DNA of 9,988 nt from JAPLCX01 sp964460305 (GTDB lineage: Bacteria; Auribacterota; Tritonobacteria; UBA1439): contig CAYWRA010000095.1 of NCBI GenBank assembly GCA_964460305.1, positions 1-9,988 of the forward strand, given 5' to 3'. Under the pieces are notes generated by a model. It ran no database searches, was not told where the DNA came from, and worked only from the letters and a program-made list of their open reading frames with translations. Within the stretch, counting starts at the first letter, position 1. Every line of letters starts with the position of its first letter. This document shows positions 6,209 through 9,988 of the stretch, piece after piece. Both the position numbers and the translations under genes were made by a program.

Positions 6209-7561
6209 ATGCTCTCCGCCACCCGTTCTCTTTGTGCCTTCGGTGAGTCGTATAGGCTGCGACGCGCGGCATGCGCCGTTGCCATCGCGGCCTGTTTCTG
6301 CGGCATCCAACCCGCCGATGCTAAAGACGCATCCGGATCGGGGGAGGGGAATACCCTGTACCGGCGGGCACTGGAGCTCCTCGATGCCGGTAAGGAACGG
6401 GAGGCCGCAGCAGAGATGGCGCGCGCCATACGCGCGCTACCCAATACGCCCGCTGCCCGAACGAAGCTGGCCCCCTCGGCGGAATCGCATTACCGTCAGG
6501 GCATCCGGCACATGCGCGTGAGGCACGACTCCCTGGCGGAAAAAGAGTTCCGAAAGGCGATCGAGATCGATCCCAACAACGCCTCACCACGCTACCAGTT
6601 GGCGTTCCTGCTGGGGAATAGGAGCGACTACGCGGGAATGTTCAAAGAACTCTGGAAGGCGGCACGGACCCAAACGCTCCCCTCGGAGAGGCTCAGGGCG
6701 CTCGCCGGCCTTTCGCTGCTGGCGGGGAAAAATAGCGATGCCATCGCCTATTACCGTGAGGAACTGAGCGGCAACCCGTCTTCGCCCGAAGCCATGCGCA
6801 TGCTCGGCCTCGTTCTCGTTGAGAGCGGGTCGTCGCGCGAGGGGTTTGAGTTTCTCGAAAAGGCGCTGAAAAAGCAGCCTGACGATTATTCGACGCTGTC
6901 CGCGGCGGGCCTCGCCTACGCGTTGTCGGGCGACTATGAGCGCGCGGTAAAATTTCTAAAGTCGGCGATAGACCTGAACCGGGACCACCCCGAGGCGCAG
7001 GGCAGGCTCGGCCTGGTGCTCCTTCTCGAAGGGCACACCGATGAGAGCATTCAATGCTTGAACGAGGCGGTGAAGCAGAATCCGGGAGTTGCGGAACTGC
7101 ACGTGAACCTGGCGAAGGCGTACGTGGTCGCGGGGCGTTTGGATGACGCCGATGAGCACTACACGCTCGCTCTAAAGGCCGACCAGGACGACTACGATGG
7201 GTGGTATGAGAAGGGGAACATACTGAGCCTTCAGGGAAAGCTGGATAAGGCCATCGAGGCATACAAAAGAGCGGTGGATATCGAGCCAACGCTGGCGAAG
7301 GCGCATTACAAGATGGGCCTTGTCTACGCCAGGAAGAAAATGTACGATAAGGCGGAGGGGCAATTCAAGAAAACGATACGCGCCAATTGCGATTACGCCG
7401 ACGCCTACTATGCGCTGGCGGTGCTCAGCCGGGAGCACAAAAAAGACTCCGGCACTACGGAGCACTACTATACGATGTATTTGCTCTATGATGGCGCAAG
7501 TGCGCGCGCAGCGGAAGCCAAGCGGTGGTTGGAACAGCGGAGGAAAGCGGAATCTCGCTGA
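6209..7561 (+). CDS. Exported tetratricopeptide-repeat protein
   Basis: The protein is about 450 residues and mostly helical TPR repeats, which act as protein-binding scaffolds. Counted from GTG 6191, eight or so 34-residue units run from about 97 to 420, with consensus traits such as the A-x-F/Y-x-x-A-[IL]-x-x-x-P pattern (for example AEKEFRKAIEIDPNN at 116-130 and AIEAYKRAVDIEPTLAKAHY at 354-373). The N-terminus has RR at 24-25, a hydrophobic AACAVAIAACFCG core and ADA-KD near 42-46. This suggests a Sec signal peptide with cleavage near 44-45. IAAC at 32-35 could instead be a lipobox. The start is uncertain: GTG 6191 lies in an inverted repeat arm, and GTG 6200 or ATG 6209 also fit; none has a ribosome site. 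Function cannot be named beyond a scaffold in the periplasm or membrane. Confidence 0.88.
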   Translation: MLSATRSLCAFGESYRLRRAACAVAIAACFCGIQPADAKDASGSGEGNTLYRRALELLDAGKEREAAAEMARAIRALPNTPAARTKLAPSAESHYRQGIRHMRVRHDSLAEKEFRKAIEIDPNNASPRYQLAFLLGNRSDYAGMFKELWKAARTQTLPSERLRALAGLSLLAGKNSDAIAYYREELSGNPSSPEAMRMLGLVLVESGSSREGFEFLEKALKKQPDDYSTLSAAGLAYALSGDYERAVKFLKSAIDLNRDHPEAQGRLGLVLLLEGHTDESIQCLNEAVKQNPGVAELHVNLAKAYVVAGRLDDADEHYTLALKADQDDYDGWYEKGNILSLQGKLDKAIEAYKRAVDIEPTLAKAHYKMGLVYARKKMYDKAEGQFKKTIRANCDYADAYYALAVLSREHKKDSGTTEHYYTMYLLYDGASARAAEAKRWLEQRRKAESR

Positions 7562-7588
7562 GTCGCGGATAATGGAATCGTCCATGTT

Positions 7589-7777
7589 TAACCACAGAGG
7601 GCACAGAGAAATGATCACTGAGGACACAGAGGGTTACTACCGCAAAAACAGTTTCTCGCTAAGAGTAACCAGAAACTGTAGTTCTTATCCGTGTCTATCC
7701 GTGTTCATCTGTGGTTAAAATTAACTGCGGTTTATTTCTCAGTGAACTCTGTGCCTTCTCAGTGGGCTCTGTGGTTA
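7589..7777. repeat. Word-repeat element in the TPR-kinase spacer
   Basis: The outer 11-mer TAACCACAGAG at 7589-7599 is exactly inverted at 7767-7777, with related CACAGAG or CTCTGTG words further in. Inside is an 8-bp stem, CAGTTTCT at 7649-7656 and AGAAACTG at 7671-7678, with a 14-base loop. Three 10-base words starting ATCCGTGT, ATCCGTGT and ATCTGTGG begin at 7687, 7697 and 7707. No gene or clear terminator is present in this 240-base spacer. Confidence 0.7.
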
Positions 7778-7801
7778 TCGTTTAATCTTCACGGGGGTCA
7801 C

Positions 7802-8995
7802 ATGCCTTTTCTGGACAAAGTGTTGCCGAGACTCGCCCGCGTCGACCGGGAGCGCGTCGAGGGCATCTTGAAGGGTATCGCCGAGGAGCGGGATACCCTG
7901 GATGGGATTTTGAACCTCCTCTCGGATGGGATCGTGGTGATCGGTCGCGACGGGAAGATATGTTTCGTCAACGATGCGGCGGGAACGATCTTCGCGAAGG
8001 AGCGATCGAATCTCATCGGGAAAAAGCCGGCGGAGGTCACCAAGGATGCCAGCCTGCGCAGCCTCATCGAAGGCGCGCTCCACGGCCGCGTCGGCATCCT
8101 CGGCAAAGAAATCACGTTATCGCCCCCCGCGCTAGACCACCTTACCGTGACGATGGTTCCCATCGAGGATAGCACGGGCGCGTTCGGTGGCGCGGTGTTC
8201 ACGTTTCGGAACACCACCGCGGAGATGCTGAAACAGCTCCGCTACGCACAGTTCAAACAGCTCCAGACGTTCAGCACGATGGCGGCCGGCATCGCCCACG
8301 AAGTGGGAAACCCCCTCAATAGCCTGGACATACACCTCCAGCTCATCGAAAGAAAAATCAAACTCCTGAAGCAGAAAGAGAGAGAGCCGCTCACGGAGCT
8401 GGTCACGGTGGCCGAGGAGGAGATAAAACGGCTCGAACATATCGTCGCCCAATTCCTGAAAGCCATGAGGCCGGACGTCCCCGAGATGAGGGAGGGAGAC
8501 CTCGTCGCCATTTTGGACAAGACGTTGAGCTTTATGGAGCCGGAGATCAGGAGCCACGGCATACGGCTCGAAAAGACCTACGCCCCGTTTGTCCCCCCCC
8601 TTGTCCTCAATGCCGACCAGATCAGGCAGGTCATCATCAATCTGGTGCGAAACGCAATCCATGCGATGCCGAACGGCGGACTTATCACGGTCGAGGTCAG
8701 GTACGCGCGCGGCCAAGTTATGATGAGCGTGACCGACAGCGGTTGCGGCATCCCAGAGGGGCAGATGGAAAAAATTTTCGACCCGTACTTCACCACAAGA
8801 GACGGAGGGGCTGGACTCGGCTTGATGATCGTGCAGCGGATCGTGGGCGAGCATGGAGGAGACGTGCTCGTGGCAAGCAACCCAGGGAAGGGCGCCACGA
8901 TGACGGTAAGATTGCCGGTACCGCTCAAATATGGGAAGATGCTCCCGGGGCAGGACACGAAAGATTGGACGCAGGTCAACGCAGATAAACGCTGA
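7802..8995 (+). CDS. Soluble PAS-domain sensor histidine kinase, NtrB/AtoS-like
   Basis: The 397-residue kinase has no membrane segment, so it probably senses a cytoplasmic signal. A PAS domain covers about 32-140 (LSDGIVVIGRDGKICFVNDAA). The dimerisation helix carries phospho-acceptor H166 in GIAHEVGNPLNSL. The ATPase domain follows with the N-box NLVRNA (280-285), G1 DSGCG (312-316), FDPYF (326-330) and GAGLGL (336-341). ATG 7802 is chosen because it has GGGGGT just upstream and because the in-frame upstream extension to 7691 reads through spacer repeats. Residues 386-397 are coded by a spacer-like word (from about 8963), so the true tail may be shorter. The next gene is an NtrC-type regulator, 212 bases downstream, and is the likely partner. 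Confidence 0.94.
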   Translation: MPFLDKVLPRLARVDRERVEGILKGIAEERDTLDGILNLLSDGIVVIGRDGKICFVNDAAGTIFAKERSNLIGKKPAEVTKDASLRSLIEGALHGRVGILGKEITLSPPALDHLTVTMVPIEDSTGAFGGAVFTFRNTTAEMLKQLRYAQFKQLQTFSTMAAGIAHEVGNPLNSLDIHLQLIERKIKLLKQKEREPLTELVTVAEEEIKRLEHIVAQFLKAMRPDVPEMREGDLVAILDKTLSFMEPEIRSHGIRLEKTYAPFVPPLVLNADQIRQVIINLVRNAIHAMPNGGLITVEVRYARGQVMMSVTDSGCGIPEGQMEKIFDPYFTTRDGGAGLGLMIVQRIVGEHGGDVLVASNPGKGATMTVRLPVPLKYGKMLPGQDTKDWTQVNADKR

Positions 8996-9188
8996 TCTTT
9001 ACCACGAAGCAGACGAAGAAAAGCACAAAGAGAGAGATTCTCACAAAGAGTAAAAGAGAATAAGAGATACGGGATTAAGGGATGGTGATCACCCCCACCC
9101 ACTTCTCCCCCTTCGGAGGGGGAGGGCCGATCCCTTACGGTATTTTTCAGTGTCTTCAGTGGTAAGAAATCCGTGGTCATCCGTGGTT
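8963..9188. repeat. Composite repeat, copy B, in the kinase-regulator spacer
   Basis: Words like GACGCAGGTCAACGCAGATA begin inside the last kinase codons (8968 onward). TCACAAAGAGTAAAAGAG at 9041-9058 repeats the 18-mer at 6054-6071, and a CACCCAC-type lead plus hairpin follows: CTCCCCCT at 9105-9112 pairs with AGGGGGAG at 9117-9124 around a 4-base loop. Tandem 9-base words TTCAGTGTC and TTCAGTGGT at 9146-9163, and 10-base words ATCCGTGGTC and ATCCGTGGTT at 9169-9188, follow. No T-run lies directly after the hairpin. No gene is seen in the spacer. Confidence 0.75.
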
Positions 9189-9207
9189 AGAAACGTTGAG
9201 ACTTGCA

Positions 9208-9988
9208 ATGAAACCGGCGATCCTTATAGTAGATGACGAGAAAAATACCCGTGAGGGCCTGCGAAAGGCGCTGGAATCCCCCGGGTATAGGATTTTCCTT
9301 GCGGCGAGCACGCCGGAAGCGCTTCAGATCATGGAGCGGGAGCGCGTTGACCTGGTGCTCACGGACCTCCGTATGCCTGGTGAGGATGGCCTCGAGTTGA
9401 TGCGCCGCGCGCGCATGCTCCGGCCCGAGGCGAGCGTGATCCTGCTGACCGCATACGGCACCGTTCAGACCGCGGTGAGGGCCATGAAAGAGGGAGCGTA
9501 CGATTACCTGACCAAGCCCGTCGACCTTAACGAGCTCGGGATGGTGGTGGAACGGGCGCTCGCGTCCAGGAGGAGTGCGCGCGAGGAGGGGAGTGGCCGT
9601 TATGGAATCGAGAACATAATCGGCCCGAGCGGCGTACTGGAGGAGATCAAGCGGGCGGTCAGGCAGATTGCGCCGACGAAAGCCACGGTGCTTATTGAGG
9701 GAGAGAGCGGCACCGGTAAGGAGCTGATCGCCCGCGCCATCCACGGATTGAGCGATCGAAGGAGCCATTCCTTCGTTGCGGTCCACTGCGCGGCGCTCGC
9801 GGAGGGTGTGCTTGAGAGCGAGCTATTCGGCCACGAGAAGGGCGCATTTACGGGCGCCCTGAAGCAACACGCCGGACGATTTGAAATGGCGAATAGGGGA
9901 ACGCTCTTTCTCGATGAGGTGGGCGAGATGGCAATGGGGACTCAGGCAAAGCTGCTGCGCGTGCTCCAGGAACAGGAGTTTGAGAGGG
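9208..9988 (+). CDS. Sigma-54-dependent response regulator, NtrC/AtoC type (partial, 3' end cut)
   Basis: 260 codons are visible and the gene runs off the window. The receiver domain spans about 1-120, with the acidic pair D9-D10, phosphorylation site D53 in LTDLRMPGEDG, T81 and K103 in LTKPVD. The AAA+ activator domain starts near 130, with Walker A GESGTGKE (165-172), the sigma-54-contacting GAFTGA loop (212-217) and Walker B TLFLDEVGE (232-240). Phosphorylation would drive ATPase activity and open sigma-54 promoters; the DNA-binding Fis-type domain should lie beyond the window. ATG 9208 is preferred because it opens directly onto the receiver; in-frame TTG 9196 is possible. Both have weak ribosome sites. 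It follows the kinase gene and is very probably its cognate partner. No sigma-54 promoter was found in this window. Confidence 0.95.
   Translation, partial: MKPAILIVDDEKNTREGLRKALESPGYRIFLAASTPEALQIMERERVDLVLTDLRMPGEDGLELMRRARMLRPEASVILLTAYGTVQTAVRAMKEGAYDYLTKPVDLNELGMVVERALASRRSAREEGSGRYGIENIIGPSGVLEEIKRAVRQIAPTKATVLIEGESGTGKELIARAIHGLSDRRSHSFVAVHCAALAEGVLESELFGHEKGAFTGALKQHAGRFEMANRGTLFLDEVGEMAMGTQAKLLRVLQEQEFER

Noticed and set aside
5602..6444. A 280-residue open frame on the minus strand
   Set aside because: It lies opposite argS, the ferredoxin and the TPR gene start, and across repeats, and shows no domain; the plus-strand genes have full motifs.
7589..7777. CRISPR array from the regularly spaced short words
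   Set aside because: Words are only 8-11 bases, in both orientations, with no unique spacers and no cas genes.
7691..7801. N-terminal extension of the kinase to an upstream start in the spacer
   Set aside because: It reads through ATCCGTG and CACAGAG repeat words, has no domain content, and ATG 7802 has a better ribosome site.

Overview
The window is a run of nine plus-strand protein genes. All are ordinary bacterial families with intact catalytic motifs. Tight housekeeping clustering (proB-proA-nadD-rsfS-argS), a class I arginyl-tRNA synthetase, a small clostridial-type ferredoxin, a secreted TPR protein and an NtrB/NtrC-type two-component pair suggest a free-living, Gram-negative-like bacterium with sigma-54 regulation. 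The coding DNA looks moderately GC-rich. The word-like spacer repeats (AAATGAC words, ATCCGTGG words, ACCACAGAG words) are of a kind I associate with environmental candidate-phylum genomes such as Omnitrophota or other PVC-related lineages. That placement comes from memory and is low confidence; no rRNA or phylogenetic marker was analysed.

Layout: 1-189, repeat-rich leader; 190-1308, proB (glutamate 5-kinase with PUA domain); 1309-1467, spacer with a possible transposon-associated relic; 1468-2736, proA; 2737-2927, spacer with an imperfect palindrome; 2928-3590, nadD; 3572-3997, rsfS, overlapping nadD by 19 bp; 4058-5734, argS; 5863-6039, 2[4Fe-4S] ferredoxin; 6040-6208, composite repeat; 6209-7561, exported TPR protein; 7562-7801, word-repeat spacer; 7802-8995, soluble PAS histidine kinase; 8996-9207, second copy of the composite repeat; 9208-9988, sigma-54 activator response regulator, cut by the window end. 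No RNA gene, CRISPR array, intact transposase or prophage gene was seen, and no gene-free stretch exceeds 300 bases.

How the genes work together: ProB and ProA carry out the first two steps of proline synthesis from glutamate. NadD makes the NAD precursor deamido-NAD. RsfS silences ribosomes under starvation and ArgS charges tRNA-Arg. The kinase and response regulator form a likely cognate pair that would activate sigma-54 promoters. The input signal and target genes are not visible here.

The part that gene annotation does not explain is the spacers. Almost every one is built from short words repeated in tandem or as inverted pairs, several families recur in two or more spacers, and the words appear to run into the coding ends of rsfS (3' end), the kinase (3' end) and the TPR gene (5' end). 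I found no convincing new gene system; the repeats are the best lead.
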